Source: Akebia trifoliata
Taxonomy: Eukaryota; Streptophyta; Magnoliopsida; Ranunculales; Lardizabalaceae
Length of the DNA stretch: 64,000 nucleotides
NCBI GenBank assembly: GCA_017979445.1
Contig: CM030716.1
Coordinates: 13,491,611 to 13,555,610, forward strand
Direction of reading: 5' to 3'
Positions within the stretch are counted from its first letter, which is position 1. The number at the start of each line of letters is the position of its first letter. The notes under the pieces were generated by a model, which worked only from the letters and a program-made list of their open reading frames with translations, had not been told where the DNA came from and ran no database searches. Positions 23,431 through 34,444 of the stretch are shown one piece after another. The position numbers were made by a program, and so were the translations under genes.

Positions 23431-23944
23431 ATCTTAGAATTTGAACTTTGAGAAATATTCCATTCAAGAGCCTGCTTAGGTGTTGTTAGAATTTTCTAAA
23501 ATATTTGTGGAGATTTTTTTTGGGAATTCTGCTGCAATCAATTGCACAAATACATCACTCAGAAAAGAACAAAAATATCGAAACGAAAGAAAGATAGATG
23601 GATGGGACCGATGCAAATTTTCGGGATTGGTACAAATCTACTCGTTTATATTTGCACTAGTCGACGATATTTATACTATTTGGTATCATGTGCCTGATCC
23701 AAAGAGAGTATTATTTTATCCCTCCAGAATATTTATATAGATCCCCTATTTTAGTATCTTAAGTAAATTTGTTTATAATTATATTCATAAATTTACCTCA
23801 ATTGTGCTTCTATAACTTCATAGTTTAACGGAAATTTTGGTTAGTTCCTATATGTTAAACACGTCTGGTGAGTTTCGCTAACACATTTTCAAATGATTAG
23901 GGTCAATGATTTTGACCTAAGTTAAGGAGATGTGAGTCGTGCTG
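23431..23944. other. Intergenic, no feature seen
   Basis: Includes an 86-codon open frame (23480-23740) with no recognisable motif. I do not call it a gene. Confidence 0.4.
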
Positions 23945-24091
23945 GAGTGACCTCAAGATTGGATCTCATATCACACATCTTGAAATGAAAGTGGATATGA
24001 CCCATACTCATATCTCGAGGAAATCAATTATGGATCCCATACACTTTTCATGTCAAGGTGTGGGATGTGAGGTCCAATCTTGAGGTCACTC
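23945..24091. mobile_element. Fold-back MITE with ~45-bp inverted arms
   Basis: GAGTGACCTCAAGATTGGA at the left and TCCAATCTTGAGGTCACTC at the right are perfect inverted partners. Pairing continues inward through 'cacatcttgaaatgaaagtg' and 'cacttttcatgtcaaggtgtg' with a few mismatches. The loop contains 'catatctcgaggaaatcaa', a phrase also found at 63960 at the right edge of the window. Confidence 0.7.
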
Positions 24092-24208
24092 AATTATTAT
24101 TCTTCTTTAAAAGTCTCTATCAGTTAAATCAACTAATCATATGTTAAGAAAATAATTATATGAAATTTTAATTGTCAATAACTACCATATGAAGACAACT
24201 ACCATATG

Positions 24209-24210
<2 letters not shown>

Positions 24211-24290
<80 letters not shown>
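24211..24290 (+). tRNA. tRNA-Leu (anticodon UAG)
   Basis: 80-nt class II tRNA. The acceptor arm GACAGTT pairs with AGCTGTC (one G-U), with discriminator A. Box A TGGCCGAGTGGTCTAAGG and box B GGTTCAAATCC are present. The anticodon stem CCAGA/TCTGG encloses loop TTTAGGC, giving anticodon UAG. The variable region between anticodon and T stems is long, as leucine tRNAs require. There is no intron and no encoded CCA. A T-run follows directly as the Pol III stop. Confidence 0.95.
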
Positions 24291-24292
24291 TA

Positions 24293-24300
24293 TTTTTTTT
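24293..24300 (+). terminator. Pol III T-run terminator of tRNA-Leu
   Basis: Eight T residues start three bases after the tRNA 3' end. Confidence 0.85.
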
Positions 24301-24517
24301 ATTGTTTAATGTTGAGACTCGTGAGTGAGTCTCAACCATTCGGTGAGCCCACGCACTAAAAATGAGTCAAATCGGCCAAGCCACAAATGGTTCGATCATA
24401 ATTAGACCTCAAAATCATAGTCCAAGGTCATATATGTGGATCACAAACATATATATAATTTATTTTGAAGAGATAAATAATTATATCGGGCCGGCCAACG
24501 GGCCTCATTCTCAATTT

Positions 24518-24717
24518 TTTTTTTCTAGCCAAGTGTCCGGGCCAGCTTGCGTGCACCACAACTAATCTTGGAGAGGATTACCACAAAAACCTACCGCCAT
24601 GGTCCCCCCGTTAAATCATGAGAAAACCCCAAGAGAGGAATTGAACCCGTGATGTGCGCTTAACCCACATTTCACGAGCTCGTCCTTATACCACTTAGGC
24701 AATCCATGGGTGGGTTT
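24518..24717 (-). mobile_element. tRNA-derived SINE with poly-A tail and TSD
   Basis: On the minus strand: box A-like GGATTGCCTAAGTGGTATAAGG (24684-24705), box B-like GGGTTCAATTCCT (24636-24648), a body with GCACGCAAGCTGGCCCGGA, and a poly-A tail (poly-T on + at about 24515-24524). The flanks CATTCTCAATTT (24506-24517) and CATTCCCAATTT (24718-24729) are a 12-bp target-site duplication with one mismatch. The body matches the SINE at 35161, so both are one family. Confidence 0.82.
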
Positions 24718-24729
24718 CATTCCCAATTT

Positions 24730-26090
24730 TGAGTCCATCCCAAACATCAATCCGGCCTAGAATGACCCAGCAATTAAATGAGCATATTCACATAGTCACC
24801 ACTCATTGCTAGCAATCTCCCATTTAATTCTTGAAAAATTCAAGAATTTTTCATTTTTTTTCAATGAAACTATTATTCTCCGGATTATTGAACTATTTTG
24901 AATAATTCACGGATTTTAAATCTAAAAACAATAAAACGTGTTCTTTTACGATTTTTACGAACTTTTTATAAAACTTGGTCAAAAAAAAAAAAAAAATGCT
25001 ATTATAACTTATTGTATGTTGCAAAGTGTAAAATTGTAAGTTGTGACATGTAACACAAGTCAACTTTGAATTGCAGGAATCCACCTTTTTAAGTGACAAA
25101 TGTCAATTTTATCTTTAAAAAAGATAATGACATGGCCTTCTACATTTATTTTTGAGATTACACCTTAATTTTCCAAATTGATAATTTGCCCTCAACTCTG
25201 GTCTTTTATTAAAAATCAATGGAAAAATCATCTCAATGTCCTCGTTATCACCACCATCATTATTACCACCACTTTCACCATCACCATTAGCATCATCAAT
25301 TTCATCATTACCATCACTTTTTAAATCACTATCATATGGCTGAATTTTTTAAATGAAACGGATAAAACAAGCATGAAGCATATGCCGCACATTTTCCATT
25401 TATCAAAATTTTGACTGAATTTTTGCAATAAAATAATCGAATAGAACTCAAATTTTTGCTGTATTCTGAAATGCTAACAAGGGTCACAACACCTAAACTT
25501 GGTCCACGATGGGCATGTACGTGTCCCGAGGATTAGTCAGGTACTCTAAGATGTCTAGATACCTTGGATTCCAAAAAGAAAAAGGTACCAAATAATTTTG
25601 CCAATAAAGAAGAAGGTCCAGTGATTTATAAAAATCACCTCTCAAAAGTGTCATTGGAAGTAATATTTTTGTAACAAGTACTCCAAATTCTTGGATAATA
25701 ACTTCAAATTTGTTTTTATATATATTTTAAATTTCTAATAGAGATACTATTAACTCTTTATATAATTGATAAATAATCACATTAATGTTGACTAAAGATC
25801 TATTAATTGAAGATAAGTCTATTAAAATTGTTAGCAACGCTTAGAATATTATTGGGACCCCATGCCATATAATTCTTTTTCAATATATTCAATTACTCCA
25901 CCATACAATATATCTCAAAAGGCCTAAAAAATAAATTATATTACTGTTTAAACCTTTTATCATTCTTTCACCATGAGATATATGTAGCAGAATTATTCTT
26001 AACAGCAGTAAGCATCCTATCATGTCTCACAATAATAGTATATTCATATTGGACACTTGGCACCACATCATTCTTCGACCATGAACCCAC
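24730..26090. other. Intergenic region upstream of Lhcb1 copy 1
   Basis: AT-rich DNA with an imperfect trinucleotide run of CAC/ATC/CAT at about 25247-25335. No gene is supported. The distal promoter of the Lhcb1 gene presumably begins here. Confidence 0.4.
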
Positions 26091-26094
26091 AAAA

Positions 26095-26211
26095 GATAAG
26101 ATAGTGCCAAGCCGACAAACAAAATCTAACTACCAAACACTTGAACCAATAAGAATAGAGATAGAGATCTCCCTAAGATAAGGACCATTAACTCTTCTAC
26201 TCCTATTAATA
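26095..26211 (+). promoter_or_regulatory. Lhcb1 copy 1 promoter: I-boxes, CCAAT, TATA-like
   Basis: GATAAG at 26095-26100 and GATAAGG at 26177-26183 match the I-box of light-regulated photosynthesis genes. CCAAT lies at 26146-26150, and TATTAATA at 26204-26211 fits a TATA element about 73 bases before the start codon. The assignments are by motif and spacing only. Confidence 0.6.
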
Positions 26212-26283
26212 CAACCCTTCAACAAGAGCCACAAACATCTCCTAAGCTTTTACAGCATCATCTCTCTTCTCAATTTGTCAGCA

Positions 26284-27087
26284 ATGGCTGCTTCTACTAT
26301 GGCTCTCTCATCTCCTTCTCTAGCAGGAAAGGCAGTGAAGCTCTCCCCTTCTGCCTCAGAGCTTCTAGGGGAAGGAAGAATTACTATGAGAAAAACTGCA
26401 GGAAGGCCCAAGCCCATATCATCCGGTAGCCCATGGTACGGCCCAGATCGAGTAAAGTACTTGGGCCCCTTCTCAGGTGAGCCTCCATCTTACCTAACCG
26501 GTGAATTCCCGGGTGACTACGGGTGGGACACAGCCGGGCTATCCGCCGACCCAGAAACCTTCGCCAAGAATCGCGAACTCGAGGTCATTCACTGTAGATG
26601 GGCCATGCTTGGGGCCCTTGGGTGCGTTTTCCCCGAACTATTGTCGCGAAATGGGGTGAAGTTCGGTGAGGCTGTGTGGTTCAAGGCTGGTGCCCAAATC
26701 TTTAGTGAAGGTGGGCTGGACTATTTGGGTAACCCAAGCTTGGTTCATGCTCAAAGCATTCTAGCCATTTGGGCTACCCAAGTTATCTTGATGGGTGCCG
26801 TTGAGGGCTACCGTATTGCTGGTGGCCCGCTTGGTGAGATTACCGATCCATTGTACCCTGGTGGCAGCTTTGACCCACTTGGGCTGGCTGATGATCCCGA
26901 GGCTTTCGCGGAGTTAAAGGTGAAGGAGATCAAGAATGGGAGATTGGCTATGTTCTCGATGTTCGGGTTTTTTGTACAAGCAATTGTGACTGGCAAGGGA
27001 CCTTTGGAGAACTTGGCCGATCACCTGGCCGACCCTGTCAACAACAATGCTTGGGCCTATGCCACCAACTTTGTGCCCGGAAAGTGA
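26284..27087 (+). CDS. LHCB1: Chlorophyll a/b-binding protein of LHCII type I (Lhcb1), copy 1
   Basis: 267 residues, intronless as usual for Lhcb1. The start is the ATG at 26284, giving [11 protein letters not shown] as in the family; the frame is open upstream but has no earlier in-frame ATG there. Residues 1-35 are the chloroplast transit peptide, with the mature protein starting near RKTAG. The WYGPDR trimerisation motif is at 51-56. Three membrane helices follow: [40 protein letters not shown] and [20 protein letters not shown], with the Glu, His, Arg, Asn and Gln chlorophyll ligands in place. The C-terminus [15 protein letters not shown] is typical. It binds chlorophyll and carotenoids in thylakoid LHCII trimers around photosystem II. 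GC-rich third positions contrast with the AT-rich surroundings. It is diverged from the two other copies. Confidence 0.97.
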   Translation: MAASTMALSSPSLAGKAVKLSPSASELLGEGRITMRKTAGRPKPISSGSPWYGPDRVKYLGPFSGEPPSYLTGEFPGDYGWDTAGLSADPETFAKNRELEVIHCRWAMLGALGCVFPELLSRNGVKFGEAVWFKAGAQIFSEGGLDYLGNPSLVHAQSILAIWATQVILMGAVEGYRIAGGPLGEITDPLYPGGSFDPLGLADDPEAFAELKVKEIKNGRLAMFSMFGFFVQAIVTGKGPLENLADHLADPVNNNAWAYATNFVPGK

Positions 27088-27309
27088 TCAAGTCCTCATT
27101 TGGTTTTGAGATTGTTGTTTGTGATGTAAATTGACAAGAACTAATGAAAAAAATTTGAATTCAGTTTAGCCTTTTAAATAGATAGCTTCATCGGTCAGCG
27201 GAGTGATCATTCAAAAACTTAACTATTTTTCAATGCTTTAATTAGCTAGAATTGAACGGAGAATAATTTTTCAATGTTTGTAATGATTTTTTTACTCCTG
27301 CACGTGGCA
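27088..27309 (+). other. Lhcb1 copy 1 3' region
   Basis: 'tcctcatttggttttgagattgttgtttgtgatgtaaattga' is shared with the 3' regions of the other two Lhcb1 genes, marking conserved 3' untranslated sequence. Confidence 0.6.
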
Positions 27310-27458
27310 TACTCAAAATACTCTCCTGATGTGGTATGTGCTAGAACCCTAGCTATTTTTCTCGGGATACACAACTACACATATTTATGAGGATGTGTAT
27401 CCCGAGACATACAATCTATGATTCTAGCATATGCCATGTCAGGAGAGTATTTTGAGTA
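27310..27458. mobile_element. Fold-back MITE 3' of Lhcb1 copy 1
   Basis: TACTCAAAATACTCTCCTGA on the left and TCAGGAGAGTATTTTGAGTA on the right pair perfectly. Pairing continues inward over about 37 bp. A second inner pair, CTCGGGATACACA (27361-27373) and TGTGTATCCCGAG (27394-27406), makes a nested hairpin. Length is 149 bp, starting about 220 bp after the stop codon. Confidence 0.78.
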
Positions 27459-27475
27459 GGGAGTCCGGTTATCAT

Positions 27476-27478
<3 letters not shown>

Positions 27479-27536
<58 letters not shown>
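27479..27536. repeat. (TC)n(TA)n compound microsatellite
   Basis: About 17 TC units followed by about 12 TA units; unoccupied by any element. Confidence 0.95.
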
Positions 27537-30500
27537 ATTTTTTGGTGAACAAAAAATGAATATTTTGTTTATATTAAAATATTATATAAACTTTATTTTA
27601 AATTAAATATATTTTATTGGACTCATATCATCCATTCCACTTTTGAGTTTTCAATTTGACTCGACTCAATAGACATCAGGTTTCTCATTTCTTTGTAAGG
27701 ATTATGTTGTCTATGTTGTGTTAGACACCTAAGTTGCACTCAACGGCCATCCCTTCGGGCTATAGGATGAGTCAGGATTCAAGTTCTTGAAGAGTTGGTC
27801 TCAAGTACATGACTAACTTCTACGTTGAAGAAAATGCATATTGATAATAGTAAGATATATTATAATATTTGAAATGTTGTGTCCCATATTGAAGAGTTGT
27901 AATAATCACCTCTTATGTAATACTTTGAATTTTTTATTCATATATTGAGAAAATTAAATATTAAGAAAATTTTGAAAGTGGGATTTATGATAAAATTTTA
28001 AGATTTTTCTAGTCATTTTTAATAAAATCTGACTTCACCATTGGATTCAAAATGATCAAAAAATATATTTTAGCCTATAAGCACACTTAAATAGGAGTCC
28101 GAACGAAAACGTTGCAAAATCCTCAATTTTTGGGTCGAATCGAGTTAAGTCGATTGAACCTTGTCTCTTTTATTTAATTCTAATTTCTTTTTTGGTGAGA
28201 TTTTTTTGTAAGAATTGAGGACTTTTTGTGATTTAGATCTCTTTTGGTTGTCAGAATTGACCATTTTTTTCCCGATTGGTTGTTTTTGTAAGAATCCAAG
28301 ACTTTGTTTTTAGGGTTTAGTTATTATTCTCTCTTGATTTGCATCAAATTGATTGTTTTCAATATATATATAAAAGGTTTGTTGAAAATTAAGTTTTGAT
28401 TAATCTAAAACATAAAAGATTAAATAAAATTGGAATTTGAGAGATTTGGCTCTTTCTCTATTTCAAAATTTTCTAGAGCCATAGAATTCGGTTAATTGAA
28501 GTGTATTGATGTCCATTACAATAAACATGTTCTGTATTGGTTTGAGATGAAATTCCTCAAGAAAATATCTCCATGTTTAGTTATATCATATGAAATATGA
28601 AGAAAATGGTGTTTGGTTGGCTTGGATGGGCAATTGCAAATTTGATACATGCTAGACTCTAAAATTAAGAACATAAACCCTGAATAGATAAGATCCTATT
28701 CAATTGCATTTAAAAATTCTAACAATGAGACAGCATAATTTGAAAAAACACGATTGGAAATTAGATTGCATAATTAATTATTGGATCCTTTACTCCAAAT
28801 TTATAAAATATGAGATCTTGTTTTAATCTTCAGAAATTTCAAAAGTTTTAGGAAGAAATCAATTTATCCTAGAAAAAGTCTAATCTAATCATATCAATTC
28901 TGGGTGCATCAATGACACTTAGATCCAGTGATTCCATTTAACAAACCAAAAGCAAAGAAAAATTATAAATGATAAGAGATGCTCTTCAAGGGGAACTAAG
29001 AGAATTAGAAGGAGGATTTGGAGCAATTGAGAAATACTAGTAATGACTAAACTAATAACCATAGGGGAAATGTGTTTCTTGGAGGGGAACGGAGAGAGTT
29101 ATTATAACTAAATAGCGGCATTGAAGTTATTTATTTATTTTTTAACTTTGGTTGGGGCACAGAGAAAGTGGCATTGAAATCATCATCACCACTCAACACT
29201 TTGGTCAAACAACTATAGGCCCTTCAAAAGGACTTTGTATGTCTGGCTTAAGCTTAGGGAGTTATGGTGACATACTTTTAGTTTGGGAGGTTTAATCACT
29301 ATTTATGGCTTCAATTGCTGCATTATAATATGTATTTTATTGTAAAACACTGACAACTATGAAAGAACAAAAGGGATTGAAATCAGAAATAATGAGAGAA
29401 CGACACAAAATTTATATGGTTTTATAAGATTGCCTACGTCTATTGATGAAGATTATGTCATTTCACTTTTACTTCGAAAATTCGGGTTACAATCACTCAA
29501 TCTCTCTTCCTCTCTGAAGAACATAAATTGCATCATAGAAATCTTAAACGAGTTTACTATAAATGAATATGTAAATTGTACAAAGATGAAATGACCCTAA
29601 GGTAAATAGTCACGAAATTTCTCCTCAATGTATAATCTTTTTTGCCAATATAATGCCACTAATAGAATACAAACATTTACAATGAGAGAGACAAATGGTT
29701 ATGCATTTGTTCATCACAGTGATTAAAAGCCTGACCCAGTTGTTGGGTCTGACTAACTTCCATCATGTTTTGTAGTAAAGCCAAGTTTGGTTCAAATAAA
29801 ATCAAAATATTTGAAGGGTGGTTCTGTGATTTGAGATTAGAGAAGTCCTAATATATGTAATGAGATCTTGTTTCACTTTGACTCCTAATGGATTTTCTTA
29901 CATGATTTTGCTAATGATGTCACTTGTATTTGTTGTATCTTCTTTCTGTTAATAGCCTTCACAATGCTACATAAAACCCTAAGGTTATAAATGAAACGTA
30001 AGAGAAGTGTATTCTTTCATTCTAAGAGCAATACACACTTTAAGCTAGATAATGGCGAGGACATTTGATGGTCTTTTAGCACAATAATGCTCAATCTCGA
30101 ATTCTCAATATTCCATTTGATTTTGTGAGGGCTATATATTAACTCTGGCTAATTTCTGTTTTAGAAAAATCCTATATCAAAGTTGGCAATAAGGTACTTG
30201 ATGAATCAATACCAAGGTTCCTTTCATGTTTGAGTTGTGCCCTAGAGGCAAATTTTTGTAACCAAATGAGTTGTCATTTGGCTGTATAGCCGAAGGGATT
30301 GGTGTTCTTGAAGAGATTATAGTCATGGATGTACCTACATTTATTGATGAGATTTCTAAAACAGAACTAACTCAATAGCACAAAACAGCAACATCAAAAA
30401 ATGTCTCTCAAGTATGTGAGTTAGTATCACAATTAATTATGTTTAGAGCCTTGTTGAGTTATGTAAAACATGAGTTGAGCTTAGATTAGAATAACTCAAC

Positions 30501-30646
30501 TTAACGTAGGTTAGGTTGAGCTCGATTTGAGGGTTCGAACCCAACACAACCCAAACCCGAGGCTATATAAAATTATATAAGTATTTTATATAAAAAAACA
30601 TATTTTTATTTATTTTAAATTTTTTTTGTTTAATATATATATATAT
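27537..30646. other. Intergenic, no genes identified
   Basis: AT-rich DNA. Bases 29340-29660 ('atttatatggttttataagattgcctacgtctattg') resemble the region of Copia LTRs seen at 60500-60620 ('tacgctgttcgacgatatgcctacatcc'), suggesting an old LTR remnant. Just before 30647, 'ttgagctcgatttgagggttcgaaccc' is a low-complexity repeat also seen after 32180. Nothing else is supported. Confidence 0.35.
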
Positions 30647-31008
30647 GGGAAATGTTCAGCACCCAACCAGTTACCCAACCATTTGCCCAACATTTTTGTC
30701 TTACATGGGTTACAAGTTTTGGAATGGGCTGATTTTTGGTGAGAATGATTTCTATGGTGAGGAGATCATCCTCACCAAAAATCAGGCCATTCTAAAACTT
30801 CTAACCCCATCACAAATGCTTTACAAAAAATGGATGGTACATGATTTTTCAACTTGTAAACATAGGGTTAGAAGTTGTGGAATGGGCTGATTTTTGGTGA
30901 GGATGATCTCCTCACCAAAAATCAACCAATTCCAAAACTTCTAACCCATGTAAGACAAAAATGGTTCGGCAAATTGTTGGGTAAATGGTTGGGTGCTGAA
31001 CGGGGACC
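30647..31008 (-). mobile_element. Double-hairpin MITE, copy 9
   Basis: Left end GGGAAATGTTCAGCACCCAACC, right end (reverse) GGTCCCCGTTCAGCACCCAACC, then 'atttgcc' variants. The second hairpin has lost about 15 bases of its loop region. (TA)n lies on both sides. Confidence 0.88.
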
Positions 31009-31020
31009 TTATATATATAT

Positions 31021-31353
31021 ACCATTCACCACCCTACGCTTTACCAAACATGTTTTGTCCTACTTGGGTAAGAAGTTTTGGAATAGGCTGATTTTTGGTG
31101 AGGAGATCATCCTCACCAAAAATCAGCCCATTCCAAAATTTCTAGCCCCAGTTTACAAGTTGAAAAATCGTGGACCGTCCATTTTTTGTAAACCATTTTT
31201 GATGGGGTTAGAAGTTTTGGAATGGGCTGATTTTTGGTGATGATGATCTCCTCACCGTAGAGATCATCCTCACCAAAAATCAGCCCATTCCAAAACCTCT
31301 AACCCATGTTTTGAAAAATGTTTTGCCAAAATGTTTGTTGCTGAACATTTCCC
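31021..31353 (+). mobile_element. Double-hairpin MITE, copy 10 (mismatched ends, internal deletion)
   Basis: The left end ACCATTCACCACCCTACGCTTTACC belongs to the copy 4/5/8 type. The right end (reverse) GGGAAATGTTCAGCAACAAAC belongs to the copy 7/13 type. The first hairpin is shortened. At 333 bp it is the smallest complete copy. Confidence 0.85.
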
Positions 31354-31370
31354 ATATATATATATATATA

Positions 31371-31751
31371 GGGTCCCGTTCGCCACCCTTAGTTTTACCA
31401 CACACTTTAACAAACGCGTTTTGTCTTACATGGGTTAGAAGTTTCGGAATGAGCTGATTTTTGGTGAGGATGATCTCTATGGTGAGGAGATCATCCTCAC
31501 CAAAAATCAGCTCATTCCAAAACTTCTAACCCCATCAAAATTGATTTACAAAAAATGGACGGTCCACGATTTTTCAACGTGTAAACATGGGGCTAAACAT
31601 TTCGGAATGGGCTGATTTTTGGAGAGGATGATCTTCTAATCATAGAGATCATCCTCACCAAAAATCAGCCCATTCCAAAACTTCTAACCCATGTAGGACA
31701 AAAAACGTTTGTTAAAGTGTGTGGTAAAACTTAGGGTGCTGAACATTTCCC
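31371..31751 (-). mobile_element. Double-hairpin MITE, copy 11
   Basis: 381 bp. Left end GGGTCCCGTTCGCCACCC, right end (reverse) GGGAAATGTTCAGCACCC, with 'ttttaccacacactttaacaaacg' on both sides. Both hairpins are present, and the spacer is in reverse orientation. Confidence 0.92.
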
Positions 31752-31775
31752 ATATATATATATATATATATATAT

Positions 31776-32153
31776 GGGGAGTGTTCGGAGGCCTTAAAAA
31801 GAGACAAATATTGTGCCAAACATTTTTCAAAACATGGGTTAAAAGTTTTGGAATGAGCTGATTTTTTGTGAGGATGATCTCTATGATGAAAAGATTATCC
31901 TCACCAAAACTCAGCTCATTCCGAAACTTCTAACCCTAATTTATAAGTTGAAGAATCGTGGATCGTCCTATTTTTGTAAACCACTTTTGATAGGGTTAGA
32001 AGTTTTAGAACGGTCTGATTTTTGGTGAGGATGATCTCCTCATCATAGAGATCACCCTCACAAAAAATCAGCCAATTCTGAAACTTTCAACCCATATTTT
32101 GAAAAATGTTTGGCACAATATTTGGCTATCTTTAGGGCCTCCAAACGCCACCC
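31776..32153 (+). mobile_element. Double-hairpin MITE, copy 12
   Basis: 378 bp. Left end GGGGAGTGTTCGGAGGCC, right end (reverse) GGGTGGCGTTTGGAGGCC, then 'aaagagacaaatattgtgccaaacatttttcaaaa'-type repeats. This terminal subfamily is shared with copies 14 and 15. Confidence 0.9.
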
Positions 32154-32174
32154 TATATATATATATATATATTG

Positions 32175-32846
32175 TTAATTAAAACAAAATTCGGCTTGTT
32201 CATCTAGCTCAACCACCCAACCTACCCAAAACTACCTAACTCGGACTAACCCGAGTTTACAAGCTCAAGCTCGGGTTATATAAAGATTAACTAGAAATTC
32301 CATCTTGGCCTCTCTTTTTGAGACCCTTGGAAGTGAGGTTAATTTGTTTTATATTTCCCATATTGGTTTGCCTCTTAGAGCATCTTATTGAAGAAAAGTG
32401 ATTTGAGGTCCATTCATTGAGAAAGTGAGTACAAAAATTGCATTTAATTTTAACTTTGTCAAATTGATATGGACTCGTTACAATTGCATAGATGGAGTAA
32501 TTTAAGTGTGCATAACCGTAAGTTTATATCATGAATAGTTTTAATTTGGGTTTGTTTGTATTTTTGGTTGCTCTGTTTTCTTGTTTGGTTTTCTGTCAAC
32601 TAATTCTAAAAGCAATTAGTTGTTAAAGAACAGTGTAATAAACCATTGAAGTAATAAAATAAAGATGTTTACATGGGTTTGGGAACAAACTACAATTACA
32701 CTAACACCAACCTGTATACAAAGAAATGAACTAGAGACTATTTGAAGTAATAAAATGAAGATGTTGACCTGATGATGTTATAAGGTCTTTCATATATGTT
32801 GGCTAGAGAATATTTAATGTCTAATTAAGTAACAATTTAAGTGTAG
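32175..32846. other. Intergenic between MITE cluster and ArgJ fragment
   Basis: Starts with 'ctcaaccacccaacctacccaaaac' low-complexity repeat, then AT-rich DNA without a recognisable feature. An upstream piece of the ArgJ fragment could be hidden here, but none was found. Confidence 0.35.
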
Positions 32847-33081
32847 GTCACAGTAACTGGTGCAAACAATGAAGCCAAGGCAGCAAAAATTGCACGTTCA
32901 GTGGCATCTTCTTCACTTGCCAAGGTACGAGCTTCATTACCATTTTTTCAATGCAATCAGCATATTGTTTCAGTTATTCTAATTTCCACTTTGTTTTGAA
33001 ATGTTATCTTAGGCTGCAGTATAGGGAAGATATCCAAATTGGGGATGCATTGCTTGCGCTGCGGGCTATGCAGGGATCCCT
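32847..33081 (+). pseudogene. ArgJ (glutamate N-acetyltransferase) gene fragment
   Basis: Exon 32847-32924 reads VTVTGANNEAKAAKIARSV and continues ASSSLAK. A GT..AG intron (32925-33012) follows, then a piece that would read AAV-stop-GRYPNWGCIACAAGYAGIP. This is the conserved C-terminal part of plastid ArgJ, which makes N-acetylglutamate and ornithine in the arginine pathway; the family has AAVYGRDPNWGRIA there. The TAG at 33022-33024 replaces Tyr, and Asp and Arg of the conserved stretch are changed. No other exons are present. The correct splice sites show it came from genomic DNA, not from a processed transcript. Confidence 0.72.
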
Positions 33082-33559
33082 AGAAAACAATTTCTCAGCA
33101 ATTGACTCAAACCCCATGGAGTATTCATGTCTATAAATGTACTAAAACCTAGTTATTAATGCATAGGTTCAAGCCTATTATTTGATCCAACAAATCTGTT
33201 TATCTATTTAATTGGGGATTTAAATGTAGAGATGTCTAATTAAGGATCCTATCCAATTAAGACCCATTCCATTAAGATAACAGATCAGATCCTGAGTGAA
33301 TTAAAGCAATTCGTTTCGAACAAATTCTTGATAAAATCAGATCCCTTCTGAATCTCATCCATTGACATGCCTATCAATGTTTAATTTGCTGGCTAACTTC
33401 TTTCGGAATGGCTTCGTAAACTATGGCATCGAGAACATAGGTGAAGACACTTGAATTAACAACACAAATACCTTACTTGTAATCAATTTACATCATAAAC
33501 AACAATCTCAAATCCACACTCAAAACAAACTGAGGACCTGATTATGATCTACAACTCTC

Positions 33560-34360
33560 TCACTTTCCGGGGACGAAGTTGGTGGCATAGGCCCAGGCAT
33601 TGTTGTTGACGGGATCGGCAAGGTGATCAGCTAGGTTCTCCAAAGGTCCCTTGCCAGTCACAATTGCCTGAACAAAAAACCCGAACATGGAGAACATAGC
33701 TAATCTCCCATTCTTGATCTCCTTAACCTTCAGCTCGGCAAAAGCTTCGGGATCTTCTGCGAGTCCAAGTGGGTCAAAGCTGCCACCTGGGTACAATGGG
33801 TCAGTAACCTCACCAAGTGGCCCACCAGCAATACGGTAGCCCTCAACGGCTCCCATCAAGATAACTTGTGTAGCCCAAATGGCTAGAATGCTTTGAGCAT
33901 GAACCAAGCTTGGGTTACCCAAGTAGTCCAATCCACCTTCACTAAAGATTTGTGCACCAGCCTTGAACCACACAGCCTCACCAAACTTCACCCCATTGCG
34001 GGACAACAGTTCAGGGAAAACGCACCCAAGGGCCCCAAGCATGGCCCATCTACAGTGAATTACCTCGAGTTCACGGTTCTTGGCAAAGGTTTCTGGGTCG
34101 GCGGATAGCCCGGCCGTGTCCCACCCGTAGTCACCAGGGAATTGACCAGTTAGGTAGGATGGAGGCTCTCCTGAAAAGGGACCCAAATACTTGACACGGT
34201 CTGGGCCGTACCATGGGCTTCCCGATGGTATAGGCTTAGGCCTTCCCGCCGTCTTCCGCATGGTGACCCTCCCTTCTCCTAGAAGCTCAGACGCAGACGG
34301 GGCGAGCTTCACCGCCTGTCCAGCAAATGAGGGAGAGGAGAGAGCCATTGAAGCAGCCAT
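33560..34360 (-). CDS. LHCB1: Lhcb1, copy 2 (arm A)
   Basis: 266 residues, intronless, ATG at 34360, stop TGA at 33562-33560. The transit peptide is [18 protein letters not shown], with the mature start near RKTAG. WYGPDR lies at 50-55, and the three membrane helices with [15 protein letters not shown] and [10 protein letters not shown] are complete, so the protein should be functional LHCII. It differs from copy 3 at only a few residues: Pro for Ser in KPIPSG, Gln for Glu in LTGQFPG, Cys for Ser in VIHCRW, and Ile for Leu in KEIKNG. It is transcribed toward the ArgJ fragment. The promoter is copied with it in the duplication. Confidence 0.97.
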   Translation of the reverse strand: MAASMALSSPSFAGQAVKLAPSASELLGEGRVTMRKTAGRPKPIPSGSPWYGPDRVKYLGPFSGEPPSYLTGQFPGDYGWDTAGLSADPETFAKNRELEVIHCRWAMLGALGCVFPELLSRNGVKFGEAVWFKAGAQIFSEGGLDYLGNPSLVHAQSILAIWATQVILMGAVEGYRIAGGPLGEVTDPLYPGGSFDPLGLAEDPEAFAELKVKEIKNGRLAMFSMFGFFVQAIVTGKGPLENLADHLADPVNNNAWAYATNFVPGK

Positions 34361-34444
34361 GGAGATCGAAGGATTGAGAAGAAGAGAAATGAATAAGACT
34401 CTTGTATACTAAGATAGGTGTTTGTGATGGTTGCTGTTGGGTTG

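Noticed and set aside
23480..23740. An 86-codon open frame as a gene.
   Set aside because: No recognisable motif, no promoter or splice context and AT-rich codon use. Chance open frames of this size are expected here.
26275..26283. An upstream start for Lhcb1 copy 1, adding three residues before MAAS.
   Set aside because: The codon at 26275 is TTG, not ATG. The first ATG is at 26284 and gives the family's usual N-terminus.
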